Of a stretch of 64,000 nt of DNA, positions 50,090 through 60,041 are shown one piece after another. The stretch's first letter is position 1, and every line of letters starts with the position of its first letter. A model generated the notes under the pieces. It saw nothing but the letters and a program-made list of their open reading frames with translations. It was not told the DNA's origin and did not search any database. Made by a program: the position numbers and the translations under genes. The stretch is from Montifringilla adamsi (Eukaryota; Chordata; Aves; Passeriformes; Passeridae), in assembly GCA_017590115.1 (NCBI GenBank), contig JAGGNK010007448.1, positions 9,960,815 through 10,024,814 of the forward strand. The letters are read 5' to 3'.

Positions 50090-50760
50090 ACCCTGTCCGA
50101 TGCATCCATAATCTAAATATAGGCCATAATTATTCTGCTGGTGTCTGTTGGCCCATTGACAGAACTGACAGTGGCAGAGGTCAGGAGACCCTTTGCACCT
50201 TTAATATATTAACCATTATTTAACCATTTCCCTGCCACTGATTGTTACAGTCTCCCTAATACCCAGTAAATGTCTGGGGTTTGTTCTTTGGCTGTTCCAA
50301 AGCTGTTCCTTAGTCTGCTCCATTCCTGTACTACCGAATGCTGATTATTTTCTTCCCTCTAATTGGGACACTTGGTTTGTTTATCTGGTTGTGCAATCAA
50401 AATGTGAACCCAGGATGCTCTTTTCCAGCCAATGACCTGCATCTCCCCCAGATGCAAATCCCAGTGCCTGAGAAAATGAGTGCAGGAATCGATCTCTTGG
50501 CCAATGCACTGTTTCCATGTTGGAAGCAGAGGCACTGACTTTCCATATTATTATTTTTATGGCCTTGTGGAACAAACAGTTGAATATGGTGCTGTGGGAG
50601 TGAACAGTGGAGGGAGAAACTAATTTGTGCTGTAAGTAATTTGATCGCAAATCATTTAGAGAATGTAAATTGTAGGGGAGAGATGTCACTCCTGGCAGAA
50701 GGTCGCCTGTGTCACCTGTCAGACAGTCCCCAGTGGCGATCATGAAAATTTCTTTGTGGG
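50090..50760. promoter_or_regulatory. Candidate conserved non-coding block
   Basis: AT-rich non-coding DNA with two direct TGACAG words (50157-50162, 50166-50171), the MEIS-type core. It also has ccataattattc, ctctaattggg, tatattattatttttatgg-like text and taatttgatcgcaaatc. No frame or repeat explains it. Function is inferred. Confidence 0.33.
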
Positions 50761-50774
50761 ATTATTAATAAATA

Positions 50775-50850
50775 AACATAATGCTTTGCATTTCTGCAGC
50801 GCTTTTCAGTGCAGGAACAGAAAGCACTTCAACTTTAAGAGCTATGGTCT
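50775..50850 (+). repeat. Possible ancient LINE tail (L3/CR1-like)
   Basis: The order gctttgcatttctgcagcgc, ttttcagtg, agaaagcacttcaa resembles the '...tatagcgcttttcatc...tcaaagcactttacaa' text of old L3/CR1-type 3' ends. Judged by eye; short and diverged. Confidence 0.35.
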
Positions 50851-52150
50851 GCAATTATTTTAACTTCCTTTCAAAATAGTATTTTAAAGGTTAAATTTGT
50901 AATTTGTTTGAATGTTTGAATGTTACCATCATAAGATGATATTAAATTTAAATGACATTATTTCCACCTCCACTCCAGCTAATTTTGACTAAAGTGCAAT
51001 CTCCATTTGACATCTTGATGAATTAAGTGAAGTTACAAGTCATTAGTGCTGAGACATACTTTAAGCATTTGCAGTGCAGTAGCTCTTGGAAAGCATAACA
51101 GTGGTCAGGAATCCAGTGTGCTCCTACAATGGACAAAGTTTTTGTCACACAGAATTTATAGTTTAGTTCAAAACTATGAACAGCAGTAGAAGAGAAAGAA
51201 GGTTGGAGGTTGAAACAGTCTTGGGCTGTCCCACAGCACACAGGACACGAGGTTGTGATCATAAAGTTGTGCTGTCAGTCAGTGTGCAGTGATGGATTTA
51301 TTGCTGCTCTGCCAAGGGATGGGCCCTGGCTCTGCACCTCGGTCTGGGTACCCCCAGAACTGTCCACAAGCTACAGGAATATCTGGAACAGGCAAAGAAA
51401 AGATGGAAGAAGAGCTGTTGATGTTATATGATCCCTGTGTGTTCTGCTACCAATAGTGCCTCATTTTTCATTTGCATTCTTTTGTCTCTGTGGATCCATA
51501 TGATTAGTCTGAAATGTAAAACCACCCGCAGCTTTCTCTGGGCAGGAGTCTCCTTTTGTCCTGTGTTTTTTTTTTCACAACAGCTAGCACAGCTTGGGTC
51601 CTGACTCATGAGTAGTACCCAAAAATCCTTCAGTTACCAATCTGTCTTGCTGCCATTACAGTTTACAGCAAAATTCATCCCACTTTCCTTAGTTATGAAA
51701 TGATACAGCATTGGTGCTATGAACCAATCTTCAGAGTGAAGGAAGAGAACAAATCACAAAAGAAAAGTATTACCCAGAATAGATTCCTCAGAAACTATTC
51801 CCCATGCAAGGGGCTGGGAATGGGAAGGTGCATGCCTGCAGTGTCTGGCAGGGTCACCCTTGTAACATCTGGCTGTGAAAGCTGGGGAGCTGTGCCAGCT
51901 CCTTTGGAATAACAAGGCGAGCTCACGGAGACAGAGCTGTGCATTCCTGCGAAACTCGCCCGGAACACTTGGAAAGGGTCACCAGGAGGAATGTCAGTGA
52001 AAACAGGGGAAGGGCCTAGGACTGCTAAAGCCAGAGCTGCTCAATCTGGCTTCAATTGCTTTTCTCCTTCTCTTTTCTCTGTTTCTTTCTTCTCTCCTCT
52101 TCCCTGGCTGCTCAAGGAGAGGCATTTGAGCCTCATTAATGACCAGGGAC
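50851..52150. other. Gene-free stretch
   Basis: The left part (50870-51100) is AT-rich with TAAT cores. The rest is GC-moderate with chance frames only. Confidence 0.45.
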
Positions 52151-52152
52151 AC

Positions 52153-52231
52153 TATATAAAGTATATAAACTGTATAAACAGGGATCAACTTAAGGCAGTT
52201 CATTAAGAAAATAGGGAGACAGAGCAATAAA
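52153..52231 (+). promoter_or_regulatory. TATA-box array followed by AATAAA
   Basis: TATATAAAG (52153), TATATAAAC (52162) and GTATAAACA (52172) form three TATA-like words about 10 bp apart. AATAAA follows at 52226-52231, continuing as gcttgtgtcttgc. A TATA box with a poly-A signal some 75 bp downstream is the layout of a retroviral LTR. No TG...CA ends, primer-binding site or flanking viral genes are visible, so the LTR reading is weak. Confidence 0.25.
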
Positions 52232-52235
52232 GCTT

Positions 52236-55200
52236 GTGTCTTGCTTACACAATAATGAAGTAGTTAGAAGGGTTTATCTTCTCTATCAGCTTAACATATG
52301 GTTTGAGTTCACTCCTGAGACCAGGCTCTGCAGTTATCCTGCTGCTCTGTGGCCCCAGCCCAGTGAGCACATTCACACCCTGCCCAGAGAAGTGAGAGGG
52401 AGGCGTCTGAATGAAGGTGCTCCAAAGCCCAGCAGCAAGGGCAGGGTGAGCTCTAACACCAGTGGTTAGTGGCAGCCCCAGACTCGCACAGCTGGAGCAG
52501 AGGGACAGCTCCAGGGACGGAGCTGCAGAAAGGAAAACGCATGAGTCAATATTCATCCATATATTCATGATCTGGAGGCTTGGGTGCTGTGATGCTCATT
52601 ATCTAGGCATGACCTTAAAAACTGCACTTGATTGAGAACACGGCAGCCCATCTGCTTGGCAGCACAGGCTGCTGGGGGCCTCACCCCAGCACGCTGCTCC
52701 CTGCACTGCTTCTCTGCTCTGCTGGAATACAGATTCGAGGGCACAGGCTTCATCTCCAAACCTTTTGCTGGGGCTGAGACAAGGCATCCATAACTCTTTC
52801 TCTCTCAAGAGCACAGTGAGTGCTACCTGTGTGTGCAGGACACATAGCTCACTCTGTGTCCCAGCTGCAACTCCGTACAGCAAACTTCCTCCTCCTCTTC
52901 CTCACCCCCAAATGAGCAGCAACTTGGCCTTCCACAAAAGCAACAGTAACAGCTGCCCCCCAGCCCCTTGAGGCAGAGTGGAGCTCGTGCTGTAAGCTGT
53001 CTGCAGTTGGGGTGTGACAAGGAGAGTGTGCTAAGGCCGAGGTGTTCCCTCCACTGGGATGGAACACCTCTCCCAGCTGTCATCTCCATGCAGGATAATG
53101 AGCAAATTCATGAATGAAAATGCACAATTTCCTGCTCTATGAGAAGAGGACAACAGGCCTCTTCCACTTTTTTGCACTGCCCCGCCCTGGTTTCAACTGA
53201 CCAAAGAAATGAATGAGAACTCTTTGCTGCCACTTCATCATTTCAAACACACAACCACCAAAAAAGAGGAAGCGATTTTCAGTTTTCTGTCCATGCGAAA
53301 AATCCTTCTGCTCCTTCCTCCAGACACCTTCCTGAGCCTGTTTTTAAGCATCCCTTCTTCTTTAAAGGAAAACGTGTCTTTCTTCTAAGCAATTAAACTC
53401 TATAAAAAAAGGCCATTTTCCCCATCATACTTTCCCATCTCCCCTTTCCTGGATGGCAATCACATCCTCCAGATCTCATGCTGAGAAGGATATTCTGCCA
53501 CTGGTCACATCTGGTTCCCTGATGAGATCCACAGGCGGCCGGGCTGGAGCGCTTTCTGAGTCACGTGGTGGCTCTCGCTCCTTATCTTCCCCAAACCAAC
53601 GCTTTTTAATCTCCCTTGATTCTGTTTCTCTTCTTTCGGAGCACGCTTATCAGTTTGAGACTAAACTGCTGCACAAATGCTCATGAGATCAATCTACAGA
53701 TCTTAAATATGGTACAAAAGAGGTGTTTCTGTGAGCAATCTGTTGGAGAGATTTTGTGCTGCCTTTTCGCCTCGTTCCACGCTGGTATGCATTCCTTCAG
53801 CATTAATGCTTCCTCTGGGACCCAACCTTATGGAAATCTGAGCCGGAGCGTGCAGGCTGCAGCCGCTCTGTGCAGCTCAGCCTGCGTGGAGGGAGCTGCA
53901 GCCCTGCCTGTGGAAGGAGGAATCCACAGCCTGGCTTCTCCAGCTACTGCTGGAGACCGGCTCTCCTTAAACCCTACGTTTGAAGAAGAAGAAGGTTATT
54001 TTGGGATTGTTTTTATTTTTGTTTGTTTGTTTTTGTGTTGCTTTTCCTCCCCTGAAAAATATTTTCTAGCAGTCTGCTCACTGTGTGCTATTAGGAATGG
54101 AAAATAAAGAAGTCAATAGGCATATATTAAGTCAGGAAGGCCAGGAATTTATCGATAAAGGACTGAGGATGAAGGATACAGTGACAGTTGCATTTAGCTC
54201 TCAAAATAAAGTAAATCAATCCAATTGACTGTGTGTTGATTTAAAATCCTTAAAGATTTGGGTCAAGATCATTCTAGTTTTCCCAAAATGGACTTGTGAA
54301 TCTCCATACCCACAAGTAACACAGGACTGTTCCTGGTTTGCAGTGCTCCCTTGCTGTGCTTGGCTCTGCTGGATCAATCCTCATGAAGTGGCCTCACTCC
54401 CAGTGGGTCAGTGCTGCAACGTTGGGCTGTAAATAGTGAGGAGGCTGTGGGTGCTCTACAACCTTGCATTAGAGGAATAAAAAACTATTTCTTTGTATTT
54501 TAGGTTAAAAAATAAGTTATTTAAAATACTTTTATTTAGGTAATTCTCCATTCCTTACAGACTTGGAGTAACTACTAAGAATTCCTTTGGACAATTGAAT
54601 CAGTGTGATTTTAAGAAGTGCAGATTAAGATGTACATCAACCCATCCTTGAACTACAGAAAAGAATTAACTGATTAAATGAAATTATTAGCTGGGATCTG
54701 TGAATGATGCAACCCTCATTTAGATGTGTGTGTATAAAATACATTTTTTACACTTCAGGAGACTTGATCTGTGGCTGTTCTTGCAGACCCTGAAACACAT
54801 AAGAAGTAATGTAAACATCTGAAAGTTCTCACTTCAGGGGTTGTTTGAAAGAGAATTTCACACAGAACTGTAGCACAGATATGAACAAAAGTCTATTTCT
54901 GTCAAGACTTAATTGAGGAAATTTAATTTTCTTTCTTAACTGAATTGCTGTTGATAATTTAAATTAATTCTGTCTGGTCTAATTTAGCCATGAAAAATCT
55001 GGATCTTGGAGCTGTGCACAAGAATGTAGCTGATTTTTAAAAACAGCTTTACTGAATAGAAAGACAGTAACTTATGGCAGCCTAACAATAGATATTTTTT
55101 GGTTGTTGTTTTGATGTAAAGCACTTAAGTTCTTCCACCTCAATCCACTGACATTCTCATTTTAAGAGAAAGGAATGCATTTTTGCAAATGGTACATCAA

Positions 55201-55910
55201 CAGACTTTAGGAGAAAATTGAGTTTGGAGAAAAAAAATTGAATTAATTTTGTTTCTCTAAGCACTTTCCCATGTTTCAGATTTTCTACTGATAGATTGAT
55301 GATATGATTTGCTTTAAAACCAGGTGGCCTCTTAGTTTCCATCTGTTGTGTCTATTGCTCTGTCTCTAGTGAGAAGCATTGCAGAGCTGTGCAGGCATCT
55401 GCACCCCGGAGAGAATCTCTGCGCCATCAGGAATGCTCCAGGAGAGAGAATTGACTTTCACTGCCTCTTAAATGTATCAGAAACTCAAGCCCCTGCATCT
55501 TGTTTGTATTCACCCAAACTAAACACAGTGAATTTCTATTAGCTAGGTGTAAACAGATTTATAACAAAACCAAAACTGAGTGACATTTCCAAAAGATACA
55601 GTTAAAATCTTCCCAAACAACCCCGGCAATTTCTGGTCTCTCGGCATGCTGGAGGTGGCACTGCTTTAGCAAGAAGGTTTTCCTAAAAGTATGAGTTTCT
55701 ATGGATAAAAGCCATTTGAGCAAAGATCTGCCATCATGTTTCACGTTCTGTAAAACACAGAATTATTTTGAAGTATGTAAGTGGAGCCTGCTGGAAAAAG
55801 TGACTTATTTGAACCGAAATGTCTTGGGCAGCAGGTTCCCCACAGCTCTGGTGTAGGTGTAGGTGATGCAATCAGTCGAGAGAGAGGGAACTGAGCAGCA
55901 ACACGCCACG
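52236..55910. other. Gene-free stretch
   Basis: A mix of GC-moderate (52300-53080) and AT-rich DNA (54090-55360). AT-rich patches near 52540-52620, 53090-53450 and 54100-54300 look CNE-like but hold no distinctive motif. A 163-codon plus frame at 53616-54107 has a low-complexity hydrophobic end and no domain. Confidence 0.45.
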
Positions 55911-56861
55911 AGGGCTGCAGGCATTTCCTTGGAAGCTGCGTGGGGCAGAGCCCGCGGCGCGGGGCCTTTCCCGCTGCTCCCGGGGAACGTGCCCAGCAAA
56001 TCCCCGGCGCTGCGGGGCAGGGCGGCACTGTGTGCCAGCCTGCTCCAGACAGCTGCAGCACACCTGAGGGGTTGGGAAACAGCGAGGCCAGGGCATGGGA
56101 CAGGCGGTGAAACCACAGTCGTGTCCCGAAGGACAGGCCCGTGAGCGCGGCTCCATCGCGGCTGCCCGGCCTCGGCCAAGTGCGCTGCGCTGGCCTTCCC
56201 CTTCCTGCTGGGCTGGCTCCTGCCTCACTGCCAGGGCGCTTCAACTGCTCTGCCTTACAGGAGTGATTCAAAAGAAGAAAAAACACTTTAAAGTAGTATT
56301 TTTACTAGCAAAGGGCTGCGTGGAAATGGTTACAGCGGCAAAGGTGCTTTTGCTGGCGCAGCGTGTTTCATTTGTGAGCTGCTCTCGGGCTGGTGTTAAT
56401 GCTGTGCCAGCGCTGGGAGTTTCCAGTCCCACCAGCAAACATCTCCACGAACGTTTGACAGAACTGACAGCAGTTGACAAAACAGAGCAATTGCCTTGGT
56501 CCCGAGCCCTGCCTCTGCACAGCGACCATTGCTGAGCCTCGCTCCTTTGGTTTGTGTTTATTGCCACGTTCGTGTTCACTTGTGAAGAAAACCTGTTGAA
56601 TTCCAAGTTCAAATTCCATTTATGTTGAGTACTCATACATGTCTTAATTTGCAGATTGATGATTTTCTATCCCAAAAGCTGGATAGATTTTGGAGCCAAA
56701 CCCGCTCAGACCAGTTCGTGCAGGAACTCTGCTGCGCCACACTTGAGGCCCGAGGCTGCGAAACGCCGGGGCCGGACCCGCTATCGACCCGAGCTCCGAG
56801 CGGAGCGGCCCCGGCCGCCCTCCCGCACCCCGGCGGGAGGGGATCCCGGGCCCGGAGAGCC

Positions 56862-56870
56862 GGGGCGGGG
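56862..56870 (+). promoter_or_regulatory. Sp1/KLF GC box
   Basis: GGGGCGGGG within the CpG-island peak, about 80 bp before the gap. Confidence 0.6.
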
Positions 56871-56946
56871 AGAGTCTCGGGCGCCCCTTCCGTGCCGCGG
56901 GGCAGAGCCGCGCTGCGGGCCCGGGGGCGCGGCGGGCGCGGGCGGT

Positions 56947-56993
56947 NNNNNNNNNNNNNNNNNNNNNNNNNNNNNNNNNNNNNNNNNNNNNNN
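56947..56993. other. Assembly gap (47 N)
   Basis: A run of N flanked by gcgggcgcgggcggt on the left and ggcggccgtgcgg on the right. Extreme GC on both sides suggests a sequencing drop-out. The true length of missing DNA is unknown and may include part of a first exon. Confidence 0.99.
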
Positions 56994-57034
56994 GGCGGCC
57001 GTGCGGGAGCAGGGGGTCCGGGCCGCGGGGTCCG

Positions 57035-57040
57035 CACGTG
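57035..57040. promoter_or_regulatory. CACGTG E-box in CpG island
   Basis: Canonical palindromic E-box (USF/MYC type), about 40 bp right of the gap. Confidence 0.5.
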
Positions 57041-57160
57041 TCCGGGCGGGAGCGGGAAGCGGCCGGGAGCGGCACCGGGCGGGTCAGCGCCGCCGCCGCC
57101 GCCGGACGGGCCGAGCGGGGCCTTGCGACTCGAGCAAAGTTGAGAGCGTGACACAAACAC

Positions 57161-57466
57161 GAGCGTTTGCGCGCTTTGCTGTCGCTCGGAGGCTTTGGGG
57201 AGGTTTGGGGGGGGTTTTCCATTGCAGCAGCTGCGCTCCGAGCACTCGCTCCCCGGAGGAGCCGTTCCCGGCCCCGCGCCCCCCCGAGCCCGGGATGTGC
57301 TCGTTTGTCTCCTGTGGGGCTCCCGGGGCTGGCTCAGAGAGCCCCCGGGTGTGCGGGGGGCCCCGAGACCCTGCCCGGCTGCTTCCCGCTGGGGTCTCCT
57401 GGGTTCTGGCCATGCCCCGGTCCCGCTGCCGCTCCCGGGGTGCGCTCTGCCGCGCTCCCCGCAAAG
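57161..57466 (+). other. Tentative first exon ending at a splice donor
   Basis: The plus strand has a fair donor GCAAAG|GTGGGA at 57466/57467 (AAG before GT, G at +5) inside the right shoulder of the CpG island. If transcription starts in or near the gap, DNA up to 57466 would be the first exon. The start coordinate is arbitrary. An ATG at 57295 opens a GC-rich frame through the donor, but the peptide has no recognised motif. It may be 5' untranslated sequence only. Confidence 0.2.
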
Positions 57467-57910
57467 GTGGGAACCCCGCGGTAACCCCAGTGCCGGAGGA
57501 TCACACATGGCTTTGGAGAGGACACATGGTAGAGCTGAACTATCAAATCCCATCGTTTCCCTCCAAAGTGTGATTTCTGCTTGGTTAGAATAACGGTGAA
57601 TTTCTGAGCCCATCTGTTTGTCTGCCTGTTCGCACACATGGGATGGCTCTGCCCATGGTGATTGCCTGTGGCATTATTGCAGGAGAAGTAGTTTGATAGG
57701 AAATATTGTAGCAATAAGAAGTCCAGTGATGCAAGTTCCTGACACATTGTGACTGTCTTGCTGTCAGTTCTCTGTCTCCTTTAAAAGTTCATTTTTTGTG
57801 AATCACTGTAAGCAACTGTTTAACTTCTGCAGCATTTCTACAGCTTTTACATTTGAGACGTCTCTTGACGTTGAGTCAAACTCTTTCCACTGTTATTTTT
57901 TTTCCTGTAG

Positions 57911-58098
57911 ACGTTCTTTGTGACAGTCATATTCTGTTAAGCAACAACAGAAAAAAGAAGGAACTGCTTTTAGATAAGACTGTTGCTGCCTGCTTCCTCT
58001 GGCTCTGAGTCTTAGAGACCTAAAAAAATGGGAGCTGTGAGAAACTTTTATTATGGAAAGAGAGCATCTTCTGTGCAAAGCAAGATTCTAGATGGAGT
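57911..58098 (+). CDS. Tentative second exon with a possible start codon, unidentified gene
   Basis: A strong acceptor (long T tract then cctgtag) ends at 57910. A donor-like GGAGT|GTGAGT sits at 58098/58099. Between them an ATG at 58028 has A at -3 and G at +4, and an in-frame TAG lies upstream at 58013-58015. The frame begins MGAVRNFYYGKRASS and stays open to the donor. Unspliced, it would stop at 58100-58102 after 24 codons. The peptide matches no family I recognise. The layout fits an untranslated leader plus the first coding residues of a gene driven by the CpG island. The evidence is splice-site shape only, and chance cannot be excluded. Confidence 0.18.
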
Positions 58099-58102
58099 GT
58101 GA

Positions 58103-60000
58103 GTGACTGCTGTCACCCCAAAGGAGTTGTCAGAGTAGAGCCAAACTTTTGCTTTCTTAACACCTGTGATGTATAAAATGTTTCTGCTTGTTTAATTTTC
58201 CCCTCCTTCCTCTGGAATTCTGTCTCTTGACAAATAGGTATTTTGTGAGAGAGGATGGATGCATAATTGGAATGTTTTTATATACCTTTTAAAATTCTTC
58301 ACTGTTCATTTTGTTGGGAGAAAACCAGATGAAGATGAGTAACTTGAACCCCAAGCCCATATTGGGAAACAGGTTTTTTTTGTAGTACTTGCCCTCTGTG
58401 ATCCTGCCTGAAAAGTTTTATGTCAGTCTATAACACTGAATTATACATTGAAAATATTGAGCCTACCCTGGCTTTTTCTCATTTCTTGCAGCTATTGAGG
58501 CTATAATGGAGAAAATAGAGATTCTGAAGCTTCTCATGCAGTGTGTTTTTGGGCTTTATTCACACCTACCTGTTGGTCTGAAGGACTCTTGCAGTGGCTT
58601 GAAAGAGGTTTTTACATATTGAATGAGCTGTTGTTTACTCAGAGTAAAATGAGCATTTTTGTTTAAATGGAGGTAGGAACCAGAAATTCCCATGTGGGTT
58701 TTTCTCCTGCTCTGCCTCTGCTCTCTTAGCTGGAAAATGGGGGTGGTTACCAACAAGTCCCCTTCCTGAACACCTGCAGCTTTCTAGATCTGTGAAGGAT
58801 TAATTAGTGGATGTATTTTAGCATCTTTTCTTCCTTTATGTGATATGAAATATATTTGACCTCAAGGCTATGAAAAATGTATAACAACAACCAACCTGGC
58901 AGAACAGCCCAACCCCTGTGGCTGCAGCAGCCAACACCTGGGGCAGGTGGGAGAAATCAAATGTATTCAGACTGAATTTAAAGCAAGAAAAAAGGAACTG
59001 TGGCTGGAGGAGCAGAGGAAGTACTTGCAGGAAGATTTCGAAAATGAAATGACAAAAGTGGAAATCCGGGCCTTGTAGGACATTTGCTTTGTCCTAAATG
59101 AAAGCTTAGATGGGTCCTTAAGGAAAATGAATTTAATAGCCCAACCTGTGCTTTAGTTTTTGTCATTCTAACTTGCTTTTCTTAGAGGTTCTTGTTGCAA
59201 AGGATGTTGTTCATGGTGATCTTCAGCAATGAGAACAATAAGTACATGGAACCTCATTTTAGAAGCTGGACTCACCTTCACCACTGAACAAACCTGTTTC
59301 TAATTGCAACTTCCACAGTTTTACTACAGCTCAGCACTTGTATAGGCAGAGAGTGGTTGTGATGCTTTGTACGGTTTGAGCACAGAATTACGCTTCTGGA
59401 AGTCGTGAATGGCCATTCTGCCCATGACACACTCCTGCCTTTGCCTTGGAAACTCACTGAACCAGTCTGTTTTACCTTCTAGGGGCAGATGGTGACTAAC
59501 CAGTGCACACCTCCCCAGGTGCTTGACTCGGGTGTTTGTAGGAAATTATGTGATGTGTCCTTGTAGCCGGTATAAATACAAGATGCAGGAAAATATCTTG
59601 TAATATTGAAGGCAAAAACTTAGCAGTCATGCAGCTGAAATATAGTTTATGATGGCCTTGATACCACTTGTCACCGAAGATGCTGAAAATGTAGAAAGAG
59701 AATGGTGACCTGCTCTGCTCCTGGTTGTGAGACAGGCACGGTGGCAGAGGAGGCTCTGTGCCTGTGCCACTCCAGGGACTGGACAGAGTGGCCTTTCCCA
59801 GCACAAAACCACATGGAAGTTAAAGGTTGTCTAAAATGGGCAAAGTGAACACTGTCCTGTTAAAGGCAGAGGCCTTGAAAATAGTTTTTTCTGTTACCAA
59901 ACGCTGTTAAGCTGTGTTTATTGTACTCACCCTTTGTAAAGCTTTCAGCACAAGCACATGCCAGTACCCAGCAAGGGCCCTGCCGCTTCCCTGGCAGGTC
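58103..60000. other. Gene-free stretch, possibly first intron
   Basis: No recognisable coding exon. Two acceptor-like sites are followed by open frames: 58490 (ttttctcatttcttgcag), and 59185 with a CTAAC branch-like word upstream. Neither has a good donor or a recognised peptide. Confidence 0.45.
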
Positions 60001-60013
60001 AGGGAGCGCTGTG

Positions 60014-60041
60014 GGAGATAAGAGCAGCTTATCTCCAGCTG
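60014..60041. promoter_or_regulatory. Inverted GATA pair with adjacent E-box
   Basis: GGAGATAAG (60014-60022) and its exact reverse complement CTTATCTCC (60028-60036) flank five bases. A CAGCTG E-box follows at 60036-60041. Paired GATA sites beside an E-box resemble GATA/TAL-type composite elements. Function is inferred. Confidence 0.35.

Larger units (their letters stand above)
55920..57500. promoter_or_regulatory. CpG island, probable promoter, interrupted by a gap
   Basis: CpG density rises from about 55920 and peaks at 56740-57160. By hand count there are roughly 35 CpGs in the ~205 bp left of the gap. It holds an Sp1/KLF box GGGGCGGGG (56862-56870), a CACGTG E-box (57035-57040) and a short CGC-repeat tract (about 57088-57104). 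There is no TATA box, as is usual for broad CpG-island promoters. Both strands have long open frames here, but that is expected of stop-poor GC-rich DNA. The direction of transcription is unresolved. The plus strand has the better downstream splice sites. Confidence 0.8.

Noticed and set aside
56633..57637. Minus-strand open frame of about 334 codons across the CpG island and gap
   Set aside because: It runs through unknown bases, is made of proline/arginine/glycine-rich text expected of GC-rich DNA, and has no domain. The plus strand is equally open over the same bases.
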